64,000 nt of DNA from Botrimarina hoheduenensis (GCF_007859815.1 NZ_SJPH01000004.1:1-64000); one strand, 5' to 3'; positions 1 through 8,373 are shown, counted from the stretch's first letter. Translations and numbers: made by a program. Notes: generated by a model from the letters alone, not told the origin.

Positions 1-5
1 CTCCA

Positions 6-49
6 GGGCCTGCTTCGGCTACGCCTCAGCAGGCCCCTCCGCTACGGAG
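6..49. repeat. GC-rich palindromic repeat at window edge
   Basis: Two nested hairpins are visible: a perfect 9-bp arm pair (GGGCCTGCT at 6-14 with AGCAGGCCC at 28-36) and then CTCCG-CTA-CGGAG at 37-49. They lie upstream of the IS66 genes and could be part of the IS end or a REP-like chromosomal repeat. Nothing here is coding. Confidence 0.45.
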
Positions 50-93
50 GGCCAGCGGAGTAGAGTTCAACAATCCCGATTCTCTCATCGCAG

Positions 94-438
94 GTGGTAC
101 ATAGATCGGGGGAAGGCCAGGACGGGGCGAAGGAGCGGGTTTGGCGTGAGCTGGTGAGCCGGCAAGCGGCCAGCGGTCTTTCGGTGCGGGCGTTCTGCCG
201 GCGTGAGGGGGTGAGCGAGGCGTCGTTCTACGGCTGGCGGCGGGCGCTCGGCCGACGGGCCGGCGGTCCGCCGCCGTTCGTGCCGGTGGTGGTAAGCGAC
301 GTTCCGATCCACCGCGAGCCGGCGGCGTCGCTGGCCCTCGAGCTGCGCGGCGGCCGCGTGCTGAGGCTGCCCGCCTCGACCCGGGCGGCGTGGCTGGCCG
401 AGTTGCTGACCGCGATCGCCTCGGGGGACGCCCGATGA
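94..438 (+). CDS. tnpA: IS66-family accessory protein TnpA
   Basis: A 114-residue protein with the helix-turn-helix layout of the first small IS66 gene: a VWRELVSRQAASGLSVRAFC segment followed by REGVSEASFYGWRRALGRR. The C-terminal half (LALELRGGRVLRLPASTRAAWLAELLTAI) is the usual short TnpA tail. Its stop overlaps the start of the next gene (ATGA at 435-438), the typical translational coupling of IS66 tnpA and tnpB. In this family the protein is needed for transposition with TnpB and TnpC, but its biochemical role is not established. The copy appears intact, although the element it belongs to is broken downstream. Confidence 0.85.
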   Translation: MVHRSGEGQDGAKERVWRELVSRQAASGLSVRAFCRREGVSEASFYGWRRALGRRAGGPPPFVPVVVSDVPIHREPAASLALELRGGRVLRLPASTRAAWLAELLTAIASGDAR

Positions 439-779
439 TCGCGACCGACATGGCCCAGACGCAGGTGGGGGCCCAGACGCGGGTGGGGGTGGCGACCACG
501 CCGGTCGACATGCGGAAGTCGTTCGACGGCCTCGCCGAAGTGGTCCGCAGCTTCCTGGGCCACGACCCGCTGTCGGGGAGCCTGTTCGTGTTCCGCAACA
601 AGGGGGGCCACCTGGTGAAGGTGCTGTGGTGGGACCGCGACGGGCTGGCGATCTACTACAAGCGGCTGGAAGAAGGAGCGTTCGCGTGGCCGAAGGGGAA
701 CACTCCGTCGGTCGAGCTGACGTGCGAAGAGCTGCTGAAGCTGCTCTCGGGGTTGGAGGTTTCACGGCGAGTGGCGTGA
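435..779 (+). CDS. tnpB: IS66-family accessory protein TnpB
   Basis: A 114-residue protein starting at the ATG that overlaps the tnpA stop; a longer upstream reading would run back into tnpA. It carries the signature of IS66 Orf2 (TnpB): VDMRKSFDGLAEVV near residues 20-35, then GSLFVFRNKGGHLVKVLWWD and GLAIYYKRLEEGAFAWPK. The length and the order of these blocks match intact IS66 TnpB proteins. It is followed after 42 bp by the remnant of the large transposase gene tnpC. No damage is seen in this reading frame. Confidence 0.88.
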   Translation: MIATDMAQTQVGAQTRVGVATTPVDMRKSFDGLAEVVRSFLGHDPLSGSLFVFRNKGGHLVKVLWWDRDGLAIYYKRLEEGAFAWPKGNTPSVELTCEELLKLLSGLEVSRRVA

Positions 780-821
780 TTGCGGTAGCGCGATGATTCG
801 GCGCCCGGTAGGATCACCGGC

Positions 822-1001
822 GTGGCCACGGTCGAGGAACTGCCGAGCGATGTTGAAGTACTCAAGCGGCTGATCCTCGATGAGCGACGTGAACGCGAGG
901 GGGCGATCGAGCAGGTCACCCGCGGCTACCTCAACATCGACAACAACGCCAGCGAGCGGGCGCTCAAGCGGGTCGCCCTCGGCCGCAAGAATTCTTATTG
1001 A
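822..1001 (+). pseudogene. tnpC: IS66 transposase tnpC, 5' remnant with internal deletion
   Basis: An open frame from GTG at 822 encodes an N-terminal TnpC-like piece (ELPSDVEVLKRLILDERRERE). It then jumps in frame to a piece found near the C-terminus of full-length proteins (GYLNIDNNASERALKRVALG). Intact IS66 transposases are about 450-550 residues; here fewer than 60 codons remain, so most of the DDE catalytic domain has been deleted without loss of frame. The reading is cut right after the GRKN motif, where IS110 and IS630 DNA begins. The matching 3' tail of tnpC reappears at 3580-3792. Confidence 0.8.
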
Positions 1002-1025
1002 CCCTTGCGCCGCCAACGAGCCCCT

Positions 1026-2041
1026 TTATAGCCTGAGTTGGGCGGTCTTGAAGAAGGAGAGTTTGATTCGGTGGTCGTGGGCTTGATCGTCGAGCGAGGC
1101 GTGGACGGCGGTGTTGAGTTCCTCGACATTGTCGGGGACGAAGTTGGCCAGGTCGGCGTACTTGGCGTGGCTCCACATCGCCTCGACCGGGTTGAGCTCG
1201 GGGCAGTACGCGGGCAGCTGCTCGAACTCGATCCCCTTCCAGCCCTTCTCGAGGATCCGCTTCTCGGCCGACCGATGCACGCTCCAGCGGTCCCACACCA
1301 CGATCAGTGGGCGACGGACCTTCTTCCGCAGCCGACGCAAGAAGCCGATCGCGTCGTCGGTCTTCACGTTCTTCCGCTGCACGTCGAAGCAGCAGCCGAC
1401 GCGGGTTCTGGTCGGCGAGAGGATCACCGCCCCGATCACGCTGAGCCGGTCGTGTCGATCCCAAGAGCGTTGGACCGGCGTGCAGCCCGAGGGGGCCCAG
1501 GTCCGCCGGTTCACCGGCTGGAGCATGAAGCCCTTTTCGTCGAGGAAGACGATGCTGGCGCCCCGTCGGCGGGCTTTTTTTTGATCCGCACCCACTCGAC
1601 CCGACGCCAGTGCTCGACCGCATCGGGGTCCTGCTCGCGGGCGACCGTGCGCGGCTTCTGCGGCGTGAACCCCAGCTGCCGAAGCATCCGCGCGAGATGC
1701 CCGGCGTTGTACTCGACGCCGAACCGATTCTCGATCAACTCAGCCACCCGCGCGCAGGTCCACAGGTCGGTCGGGAAGCCCGCCTCGCGGGGACCGGCGA
1801 CGATCAAGTCAACCAACTCGTCACGCTGTGGATCGGTGAGCTTGCGTTTGCCGCCGGGGTGCGGCTTGGCGGCGAGACCCTCTTCGCCCCCTTCACGCCA
1901 AGCCCGCCGCCAGCGTTTCGCGCTGCTGCGATCGACACCGAAACGTTCGGCCACCGTGCGGACGGACTCCCCTGCCTGGAAGCACGCCGCAGCGCGACGG
2001 CGTCGAGCTTCCAGCTCCGCCGCACTGCCTTGAGGTCTCAT
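1026..2041 (-). CDS. IS630-family DDE transposase, two frames joined by -1 frameshift
   Basis: The upstream frame (ATG at 2041) encodes the helix-turn-helix half, including VRTVAERFGVDRSSAKRW and TPQKPRT. The downstream frame, ending at 1026, encodes the catalytic half. The DDE residues are visible: D in VFLDEKGF, D in VVWDRWSVH and E in CPELNPVEAMW. The two frames overlap at a run of eight A residues on the coding strand, which contains the classic A-AAA-AAG -1 slippery heptamer. IS630-family elements often fuse such halves by programmed frameshifting, so the gene is probably functional rather than broken. Neither half alone would be active. Confidence 0.82.
1575..1582 (-). promoter_or_regulatory. 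Predicted -1 ribosomal frameshift site (A8)
   Basis: On the coding (minus) strand the upstream frame reads ATC AAA AAA AAG CCC. Slipping back one base gives CAA AAA AAA GCC, which continues in the frame that encodes the DDE domain. A-AAA-AAG is an established -1 slippery heptamer in bacterial insertion sequences. No downstream stimulatory structure was evaluated. Confidence 0.7.
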
Positions 2042-2098
2042 GCACCTTGCTACGGTGCTAGCGGCATCGAGGGTTCATTCGCCGCGCCAGGGTCAATA

Positions 2099-2367
2099 TG
2101 ACCTTCTGTCAACCCTCGAGGCGCAATTCTCCCGCAGTTGCCATTCGGCATTTTTCAATCGGGCAGTCGTTGTTGGCGGAGAGCGGCGTCGCCGGCCTTG
2201 CATCGACGGTCGATCCAACTCTTATGCGGGGATTGGCTACCCCAGGATGAAGGTGCGTCGCGCGGGCTGGCCTCGATCTGGCTGCTGTGGTCGGAACACA
2301 GAATTCTTGACGAGGGTTCCCTTTACCGCGCCGGCGACGCACGCTCTCCGCCAACCGCACGACCGAT
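2099..2367. other. Non-coding distal end of IS110 element
   Basis: This stretch lies between the IS630 right end and the IS110 transposase stop. No open frame has recognisable content. It is the longer of the two non-coding ends of the IS110 element; in IS110/IS1111 recombinases one non-coding end encodes the bridge RNA that guides target choice. Whether this end or the roughly 80-bp end at 3499-3579 does so cannot be decided by eye. Confidence 0.4.
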
Positions 2368-3498
2368 TTAAGCGATCGTCGCCGGTTCGCTGCGAGGCGA
2401 AACGCACTGGCCGATCGACCAGATGAAGCCAAGCAGTTCCCGGGCGACCGCCGTGATCGCCACCTGCGACTTCTTTCCTTTCGCCTGGAGCTGACGGTAT
2501 CGCTTGCAGAGTCGGAGCTGCGCCTTCCACGCAATCTCCCTCGCCTCCTGGGGGATGTCGCGCGGCATCGTCTGCTGCATGTGCGAACCAACCTTCGGCG
2601 TCAATCGATAACTCCAAGCGGCCTCGTAGAGGAGCGTTCGCACCGAGCAGTTCCCGGCCTTGGTGATCCCCCGTGGCCTCACGCTGCCGCCGCTGGAATA
2701 CTCGCCGGGGGTGAGGCCGAGAAACGCCATGAGTTGCTTCGGATGGGCGAAACGACGCATGTCGCCGACCTCGGCGACGAGCGTGACCGCGATCACCAAT
2801 GCCACGCCCCGCAGGGCTTGCAGGGCTTCGACCAAGGCGCCGAGCGACCATTGGGGGACGAGATGGCGAATCTCGGCTTCCAAGTCCGTGCGACGCGACA
2901 AGACCTGCTCCATCGCGTTGACGTAACTCTGGAAGGCGATCTGCTGGGCCTCGTGGGGAAAACGCCGCCCTGCGAGCCAGAGCCGATGCCGGCCCGTCCA
3001 AGGCTTCGCGGAGTAATCGCTGGCCGCGTGTTTGAGCAAGAAGGACTGGATGCGCTGGCGGGCTTGCTTCAAGTCCTTGCTCGCGGCGTGCCGAGCACGC
3101 ACCAGGTCGCGGACCGCTTCGTGGACCGGGTCGGGGACCCAAATGGCCGTCAGTTCGCCGGCTCGGGCTAGCCGCGCCAGGGTGACCGCGTCGCGGTGGT
3201 CGTTCTTCACCCGATCGCCCGGCTTCCGCGGGATATGGGACGGCGCGATCACGTCGCAGGCGAAGCCCCGTGCCTGCAGCAAGCGGTGAATCTCGTAACC
3301 GCACGGCCCCGCCTCATAGGTAAAGGCGATCCGACCGTGCCGCTCGGCGAGCTTGGTGGCGATCTTCTCGACATGGTGCGCCGTGTTGGGAACCGTGCCC
3401 CAGAACCGCACCTCGCCGTCCCGGCCCGAGTCGGCCACGGCGACCGCGATCGACTCCTTGTGGACGTCCAAACCGACATACGCATTGACCGCTTCCAT
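2368..3498 (-). CDS. IS110-family transposase (DEDD recombinase)
   Basis: A 376-residue, full-length protein. The N-terminal RuvC-like DEDD domain shows YVGLDVHKESIAVAVAD (first Asp) and FTYEAGPCGYEIHRLL (Glu). RKPGDRVKNDHRDAVTLARL follows, containing the remaining acidic residues. The C-terminal transposase_20-type domain shows VGDMRRFAHPKQLMAFLGLTP and SSGGSVRPRGITKAGN, with the conserved serine of the Tnp domain in the SSGGS stretch. Members of this family recombine double-stranded DNA at short cores using a bridge RNA transcribed from a non-coding end. The gene is uninterrupted; its host IS66 element is not. Confidence 0.93.
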   Translation of the reverse strand: MEAVNAYVGLDVHKESIAVAVADSGRDGEVRFWGTVPNTAHHVEKIATKLAERHGRIAFTYEAGPCGYEIHRLLQARGFACDVIAPSHIPRKPGDRVKNDHRDAVTLARLARAGELTAIWVPDPVHEAVRDLVRARHAASKDLKQARQRIQSFLLKHAASDYSAKPWTGRHRLWLAGRRFPHEAQQIAFQSYVNAMEQVLSRRTDLEAEIRHLVPQWSLGALVEALQALRGVALVIAVTLVAEVGDMRRFAHPKQLMAFLGLTPGEYSSGGSVRPRGITKAGNCSVRTLLYEAAWSYRLTPKVGSHMQQTMPRDIPQEAREIAWKAQLRLCKRYRQLQAKGKKSQVAITAVARELLGFIWSIGQCVSPRSEPATIA

Positions 3499-3579
3499 GG
3501 CGATTCTCCTGAAAGTACCTGAGGAACGTCGCCCCTTCAGGCGACCCTACCAGCCTCGCCTCTCGGAGAAGGTCATACC

Positions 3580-3792
3580 ATCTGGCTCTTCGCCGGGAAC
3601 GACGCGGCCGCCCAGAGCCACGCGAGGCTCTGGTCGCTAATCGCCAGCTGCGAACGCCACCAGGTCGACCCGCAGCGCTACCTCACCAGCGTGCTGGTAA
3701 AAATCGGCCAGACGCCGCGAGAAGATCTCGGCCAGTTCCTCCCCGACGCGTGGAAGGCCGAAGACGCGGCAGAGCCTTTTCCCGAGAAATAG
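3580..3792 (+). pseudogene. tnpC: IS66 transposase tnpC, 3' remnant
   Basis: From 3580 the plus strand reads IWLFAGNDAAAQSHARLWSL, then SCERHQVDPQRYLTSVLVKI, ending FPEK-stop at 3790-3792. This is the canonical C-terminus of IS66 TnpC, which follows GRKN directly in intact proteins. The GRKN end is preserved at 981-992, so the gene was split there by the IS110 element. The minus-strand reading frame that overlaps this region is a run-on of the neighbouring truncated transposase. Confidence 0.85.
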
Positions 3793-4999
3793 CCCCCCTC
3801 GCGACGCTACCTACGGCTACCTGGGGTTCGCCGTTTGGACACACCGCGGCCATGCCCCGGACCCGCAATCGGGCCATGCCCATCTGGTGCTTGAAGCGGG
3901 ACATGGTCGCCTCGACGCCGGCTCGCCAACGATAGCGGTCGAGGAACTCGTCGGTCGCGTCTCGCAGCCTGCGTGCTCGTTGGCGAACCCGGTCGTGCGT
4001 ATACTGCCAGCGGCGTTCGCGGCGCCCTACCGCCGACGCCGGGCAGTCTTCCTTGCGTGAGCACGCGTCGCACCCCGCCGGGTCGAACAGCACTTGCAGC
4101 CGCACTTCGGCGAGGCTCGTCTCGACCGGCGCCTGCCCGGCGGGACAGCGCAGCACGCGTCCCTCGTCGTCCAGCTCGAAATCCTCCAGCGTGAGCTTGC
4201 CTTGCTTCTTCCCTTTAGCGGGCGCTGACGGGGAGACGACCTCGACATCGCGTTCTCGCCCCTTCTCCAGGCACGCGTTGGAGCCGTAGTGCGAGTCGGC
4301 GAGCAGTTCGGCCGGCTTCACGCCACGCTGCTCGGTGCCGTCGATCGCCGGTTCGAGCGCGTCTTGGTCGTGCCGGTTGAGAGGATTCACCGCGACGTGC
4401 GTGATCAGGTCGGGCTTGCGTGGCGCCGGCTCGTCTTGATCTTCGCCGTCGTCGGGGCGGTCGTCCTCGGCGAAGGTCTCCATCAACTGGACCTGGTAGC
4501 CCGTGCCGCGGTGCTTGTTGTAGCGGGCGTCGGAGTCGGCCGGGTTGATGACGCCGTCGCAACCCGACTTGCAAGGCGGTCGAACAACGACTGGCGCCAA
4601 GGCGTCGTCGGTTACCTCACACTGCTCGTGGAAGATACGCTCCAGCAAGGCGAAGCTCTCCAGTTCGGCCGCGTCGGTGAAGCGGAACTGCTGGACCAAC
4701 GCGTAAACGTCCTGCGCCGCCTCCGGCAAGCGACGCTTCGATTCGTTCGGACGCGTGTCGGCGAAGCAGCCCTCGCCCTGACGCTCGACGTACTTGCGGA
4801 CGACCTCGGCTTCGACCTGGACGTAGAGGGTCGGATACTTACGACGCAGCTCTCGCAAGAACTTGCAGGCCGCCTCGACCAGGATCCCCAGCCGCGTGAG
4901 TCCTCGGATAGCCGACTTGTGATCGGCAGTCGAAAAGTGCAGCGCCCGGCGGGCCCGTTGGGCGCCCTCCGACTGATTGAGGGCGCGAACGTCCATCAA
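3683..4999 (-). pseudogene. IS1182-like DDE transposase, 3' truncated
   Basis: This 438-residue frame carries several blocks expected of an IS1182-type transposase. They are NPADSDARYNKHRGTGYQVQ, LADSHYGSNACLEKGRERDV (acidic catalytic block), a zinc-like C-x2-C-x5-C cluster in GCDACSRKEDCPAS and RYRWRAGVEATMSRFKHQMG with the final Glu. After RVRGMAAV, near 3840, the frame runs into antisense IS66 DNA (CPNGEPQVAVGSV onward), so the native C-terminus is lost. In-frame family-like residues (NKVDTRYYRL) precede the annotated ATG up to about 5040, so the start may be a non-ATG codon further upstream. The protein is probably inactive. Confidence 0.7.
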
Positions 5000-5065
5000 G
5001 CGGTAATATCGAGTGTCAACCTTGTTGAGCCGGAGGCGACAAGGCCGATAGTCCTAAAAGAGGAG

Positions 5066-6160
5066 TCAACCGTCGATCTGGTCAGCGACTGCTTCGGCGA
5101 ACCGAGCCGTCGAGGCGGCGCCGCCGAGGTCGCGCGGGTGATTCCGTGGGTCGGCTACCGCACGCGCGACAGCGTCGTCGAGGAGGACCGCCGCGCGCGA
5201 AGCGCTGGGGTCGCCCCGTTCGGCGGCGAGCCACTCGAGCATCATCGCCCCCGAGAGGATCATGGCGGCCGGGTTCGCGATCCCTTGCCCCGCGATGTCG
5301 GGCGCCGAGCCGTGGGCGGGCTGGAACAGCGCGCGGCCCGCGCCGATTTCGCCCGAGGGTCCCATGCCGAGGCCGCCGACGAGCCCCGCGGCGAGGTCCG
5401 ACAGGATGTCGCCGAACTGGTTCTCCATGACCAGCACGTCGTACGCGTCGGGCCGCGACACCAGGTACAGGCACATCGCGTCGACGTAGGCCGCGTCCGC
5501 CATCAGGTCGGGGTAGCCCTTCGCGACATCGAAGAAGACCTTCCGGAAGAAGGCGAAGCTGCGGAAGACGTTCGCCTTGTCGACGCAAGTGACGCGGCGT
5601 CGAGCGTCGGTCGGCCTCCCGCCGCGACGCCGGGACAGTCGGCAAGCGAAATCGACCACCTTGGAGGTCCCCGTCCGGGTGACCACGATCGTGTCGGTCG
5701 CCACTTCGTCACCGACGACCGCGCCCCCGCCGTACGACGCGAACAGGCCTTCGAGGTTTTCGCGGACGATCACCAGATCGATCCCAGCGCCGGGATTCGC
5801 CAACGGCGTGGGGACGCCAGGGTAAAGCTTTGCCGGTCGGGCCGCGGAGTGCAGGCCCATCGCGCGGCGGAGCCCCATCATCATCTCGGGCTGCACCTCG
5901 GTACCGTCCGCCTTGCGGACATCGGGCATACCGATCGCGGCCAGCCACACCGCGTCGGCCGCCAGGCAATCGGCGAGCGTCTCGTCCGGCAAGGCGACGC
6001 CGCAGCGGCGGTGGCGCTCGGCGCCGGCGTCGTGCCGCGCGAACTCGAGGCCCAGCCCGCCGGCCGCCGCGACCGCCTTCTCGATCGGCGCGAGCGCCGC
6101 GTCGGTGATCTCCGGTCCGATGCCGTCGCCGGGGAGCAGGACGATCTTGTAGGTGTTCAT
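5066..6160 (-). CDS. Isocitrate/isopropylmalate/tartrate dehydrogenase-family enzyme
   Basis: A 364-residue beta-decarboxylating dehydrogenase. It starts NTYKIVLLPGDGIGPEITDAA. The substrate-binding region shows DLVIVRENLEGLFASYGG, and the metal-binding acidic segment is VLVMENQFGDILSDLAAGL. The C-terminal nucleotide-binding block reads LFQPAHGSAPDIAGQGIANP. Family members oxidise 2-hydroxyacids (3-isopropylmalate, isocitrate, tartrate, malate) with NAD and often decarboxylate. It is the last gene of the operon, 10 bp after the ABM gene. Next to an OtnK-like kinase and an OtnC-like aldolase it probably supplies the oxidation step for a four-carbon acid, rather than leucine synthesis. No leu genes are nearby. 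The exact substrate is not readable. Confidence 0.82.
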   Translation of the reverse strand: MNTYKIVLLPGDGIGPEITDAALAPIEKAVAAAGGLGLEFARHDAGAERHRRCGVALPDETLADCLAADAVWLAAIGMPDVRKADGTEVQPEMMMGLRRAMGLHSAARPAKLYPGVPTPLANPGAGIDLVIVRENLEGLFASYGGGAVVGDEVATDTIVVTRTGTSKVVDFACRLSRRRGGRPTDARRRVTCVDKANVFRSFAFFRKVFFDVAKGYPDLMADAAYVDAMCLYLVSRPDAYDVLVMENQFGDILSDLAAGLVGGLGMGPSGEIGAGRALFQPAHGSAPDIAGQGIANPAAMILSGAMMLEWLAAERGDPSASRAAVLLDDAVARAVADPRNHPRDLGGAASTARFAEAVADQIDG

Positions 6161-6170
6161 CTAGGCGCCT

Positions 6171-6470
6171 TTAGCGAGGGTTGCCGTCGGCCAGTTCCCA
6201 GCACGAGACTTCCTTCGACTCGATCCCGTCGCGGACAGCGGCGTCGAACACCTTGAAGTGCTCGGTCTGCAGGTGCGCGTCGAAAGCCGCCCGGTCGTCG
6301 TAGACCTCGTAGAGCAGGTAGGCGGCGCCATTGTTGGGGTCGAACGCCACGTCGAACCGCCTGCAGGCCGCTTCGCGGCCGAGCGAATTGGCGGCTTGCT
6401 CGTACACCAGCGCGCGAAAACGCTCCGCGAACTCTGTCCGGGCCCGGAATTTCACCAACACGACGTACAT
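6171..6470 (-). CDS. ABM-domain (antibiotic biosynthesis monooxygenase-like) small protein
   Basis: A 99-residue protein with the dimeric alpha-beta barrel pattern: MYVVLVKFRARTEFAERF, then FDVAFDPNNGAAYLLYEVYD and the diagnostic AFDAHLQTEHFKVF. Relatives include YgiN- and LsrG-type proteins that act on small quinones or on phosphorylated linear keto-sugars. LsrG isomerises a phosphorylated dihydroxyketone, so an isomerase role in a sugar-acid pathway is plausible here, but this is inference. It lies 11 bp after the aldolase gene and 10 bp before the dehydrogenase gene. Confidence 0.8.
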   Translation of the reverse strand: MYVVLVKFRARTEFAERFRALVYEQAANSLGREAACRRFDVAFDPNNGAAYLLYEVYDDRAAFDAHLQTEHFKVFDAAVRDGIESKEVSCWELADGNPR

Positions 6471-6481
6471 ACCAAGGTTTC

Positions 6482-7114
6482 TCAGCTCGGGAAGCGCTCG
6501 CGGAGGTCGGCGACCTGGGCGTCGGTGAGCGGCCGGGTCGCGCTACCACGCAGTAGCAAATAGAGTTTGGCGGTCTCTTCGAGCTCCTCGATCGCGTAGA
6601 CCGCCCGGTCGAGGTCGGCGCCCGCCACCACCGGGCCGTGGTTGGAGATCAGCACCGCATGGTGGCGGTCGGCAAGCCGCTCGACCGCCGCGGCGAGCGA
6701 CTTGTCCCCCGGCGGATAGAACGGCACGAGCGGCAAACGACCTACTCGCATGACATAGTAGGCGGTCAGCGGCGGGAGGACATCGGCCTCGTTGACATCG
6801 GCGAGGCAGGACACCGCAACTGAGTAGGTCGAATGCAGATGGACTAGAGCCCGGTCGGATGGCCGCCGGCCGTACATCGCCAGGTGCAAGAAGGCCTCTT
6901 TCGTCGGCTGGTCGCCATCGAGCAACTCGCCTTGTGCGTCGAGCAAAGAAAGCCGCTTGGGGTCGAGTCGCCCCAAGCAGGCGTTGGTCGGCGTCATCAA
7001 ATAGCGGTCGCCCAGCCGCACGCTGAGGTTGCCCGACGAACCGACGCCGAAGCCGCGCTCAAACAGCGAGCGTCCGTGCAGCACGATCCGCTCGCGGGCC
7101 TGGTCTTCGGTCAT
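6482..7114 (-). CDS. otnC: Class II aldolase family protein, OtnC-like 3-oxo-tetronate-4-phosphate decarboxylase
   Basis: A 210-residue class II (AraD/FucA) aldolase-fold protein: GFGVGSSGNLSVRLGDRYLM near the N-terminus, ALVHLHSTYSVAVS with the zinc-ligand His pair, and VLISNHGPVVAG with the third His. In the characterised OtnK-OtnC pathway a kinase phosphorylates a 3-oxo-tetronate and OtnC then decarboxylates it to dihydroxyacetone phosphate. The start codon overlaps the stop of the kinase gene (ATGA at 7111-7114). This coupling is the main reason to prefer OtnC over a generic fuculose-phosphate aldolase. Confidence 0.82.
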   Translation of the reverse strand: MTEDQARERIVLHGRSLFERGFGVGSSGNLSVRLGDRYLMTPTNACLGRLDPKRLSLLDAQGELLDGDQPTKEAFLHLAMYGRRPSDRALVHLHSTYSVAVSCLADVNEADVLPPLTAYYVMRVGRLPLVPFYPPGDKSLAAAVERLADRHHAVLISNHGPVVAGADLDRAVYAIEELEETAKLYLLLRGSATRPLTDAQVADLRERFPS

Positions 7115-8373
7115 TGAGCGGTCCCCAGCGCGCGGAAGAAGAAGTCGTCCGCGCCGAAGTTGCCCGACTTGAGCGCCAGCGCCAAGCGGGGTTCGTCGAG
7201 CGTCTCGACCCAGGGGACGCCGGGCGCGATCTCGGGGCCGATCCGCACGGCCTCGACGCCGAGCTCGCGTATGACGGCGCCGGACGTTTCGCCCCCCGCC
7301 AGCACAAGCCGCCGCACGCCCTTCTCAACGAGGCCCGCGGCGACGCGGGCAAGCGTGTCTTCGAGCATCGCCGAGGCCGCTTCGACGCCTAGCTCGCGCT
7401 GCGCGGCACCCACGGCCGCCAGGTCGGCAGTGGAGTAAACCATGACCGGCCCGTCGGCGAGCCGTTCGGCGGCCGAATCGACGATCTTCCGGACCGAGTC
7501 GTCGCCCGCCGCCAGCCGCAGAGGATCGACGGCGCGCGAGAACGCCGCCTTTCTGAAGGCGGCCACCTGTCGCTGCGTCGCCGCCGAGCAACTGCCTGAG
7601 AGAAACGCGGCGTAGCCCTCCATACCGACAGCATCGGGCAAGCGGAAGGCAAGTTCTCGTCGCATATGGCACGCTTGTGCAATCGCGCCGGCGAAGGCCG
7701 ATCCGCCCGTCATCAAGACATCGCGCTCGGCGACAAACGCGAGCGTTCCGAGGTGAAGGTCTTTCAGTGCGTCGGCAATGACAAACTGGACCCCTTGGGC
7801 AACCAACTCGTCGGCAGCGGTTTCCGCCGGGCCGAATCCCACTTCGACCGCCGAGTACGGCAGCAGGCCGACGGTCTGCTTCGTCTGTCGACCGAGCACC
7901 CGCACGAGGTCGGCGTCGGTCATCGGGTTGAGCGGGTGCCGCTCCATGCCCGACTCGTGGAGCGGCTTGCCGTTGACGAACAGATGCCCGCAGTAAACCG
8001 TCCGGCCATTCTCCGGGAACGACGGACAGAAAAAGACCCGACTGGCGTCGAGCGTGTCGGCGAGCGCCCCGGCGACCGGTCCGATGTTCCCCTTGTCGGT
8101 CGAGTCGAATGTCGAGCAGTACTTGAAGAAGAACCTCGCGAAACCGACCGACCGCAGTACCGCGAGCGCCGCGAGCGACTGCTCGACCGCGTCGCGGGCG
8201 GGGATCGAGCGGGACTTTAGCGCAATGATCGCCGCGTCGTAGCCAGCCGCGTTGAGTGGGTTCTCTGGCAGCCCGAAGTGCAGCAGGACACGCATGCCAG
8301 CGCGCGACAGCATCGCCCCCAGGTCGGTGGCACCCGTGTAGTCGTCGGCGATGCAGCCGAGCAGGCGGCTCAC
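7111..8373 (-). CDS. otnK: Four-carbon acid sugar kinase, OtnK-like (DUF1537)
   Basis: About 420 residues from the GTG at 8373, which overlaps the stop of the upstream gene (GTGA). A longer ATG start at 8607 would add roughly 78 non-conserved residues and overlap that gene. The start LLGCIADDYTGATDLGAML is the signature of DUF1537 kinases. FFFKYCSTFDSTDKGNIGP follows, and the C-terminal nucleotide-binding block is RLVLAGGETSGAVIRELGVE. Characterised OtnK enzymes use ATP to phosphorylate 3-oxo-tetronates (from threonate or erythronate). Coupling to the OtnC-like gene supports the same chemistry here. Confidence 0.88.
   Translation of the reverse strand: MSRLLGCIADDYTGATDLGAMLSRAGMRVLLHFGLPENPLNAAGYDAAIIALKSRSIPARDAVEQSLAALAVLRSVGFARFFFKYCSTFDSTDKGNIGPVAGALADTLDASRVFFCPSFPENGRTVYCGHLFVNGKPLHESGMERHPLNPMTDADLVRVLGRQTKQTVGLLPYSAVEVGFGPAETAADELVAQGVQFVIADALKDLHLGTLAFVAERDVLMTGGSAFAGAIAQACHMRRELAFRLPDAVGMEGYAAFLSGSCSAATQRQVAAFRKAAFSRAVDPLRLAAGDDSVRKIVDSAAERLADGPVMVYSTADLAAVGAAQRELGVEAASAMLEDTLARVAAGLVEKGVRRLVLAGGETSGAVIRELGVEAVRIGPEIAPGVPWVETLDEPRLALALKSGNFGADDFFFRALGTAQ

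Larger units (their letters stand above)
998..2096 (-). mobile_element. IS630-family insertion sequence, complete ends
   Basis: The element is 1,099 bp, flanked on both sides by TA (996-997 and 2097-2098), the target dinucleotide duplicated by IS630/Tc1-mariner elements. Terminal inverted repeats are readable: TTGACCCTTGCGCCGCC at the left and TTGACCCTGGCGCGGCG, inverted, at the right. About 21 of 26 positions match. It holds one transposase in two overlapping frames. It sits precisely at the junction between the IS66 tnpC remnant and IS110 DNA, so it probably inserted in the terminal TA of the IS110 element. Confidence 0.85.
2097..3580 (-). mobile_element. IS110-family element (carries IS630 in its end)
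   Basis: The boundaries are inferred from the interrupted IS66 tnpC. The left IS66 flank ends ...AAGAATTCT at about 995, and the right flank resumes ...CATCTGGCTCTTC at about 3580. With the IS630 element and one TA removed, the left flank joins directly to 2099. This leaves an IS110 element of roughly 1.48 kb, a normal size, with about 80 bp upstream of the transposase start and about 270 bp after its stop. No terminal inverted repeats are evident, as is usual for the family. The dinucleotide CT is present at both edges and may be the recombination core. Confidence 0.65.

Noticed and set aside
4289..6256. Long plus-strand open frame of 655 codons
   Set aside because: It is antisense to the truncated IS1182-like transposase and the IPMDH-like gene, both of which carry clear family motifs. 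Its own product is Arg/Val/Gly-rich with no domain.
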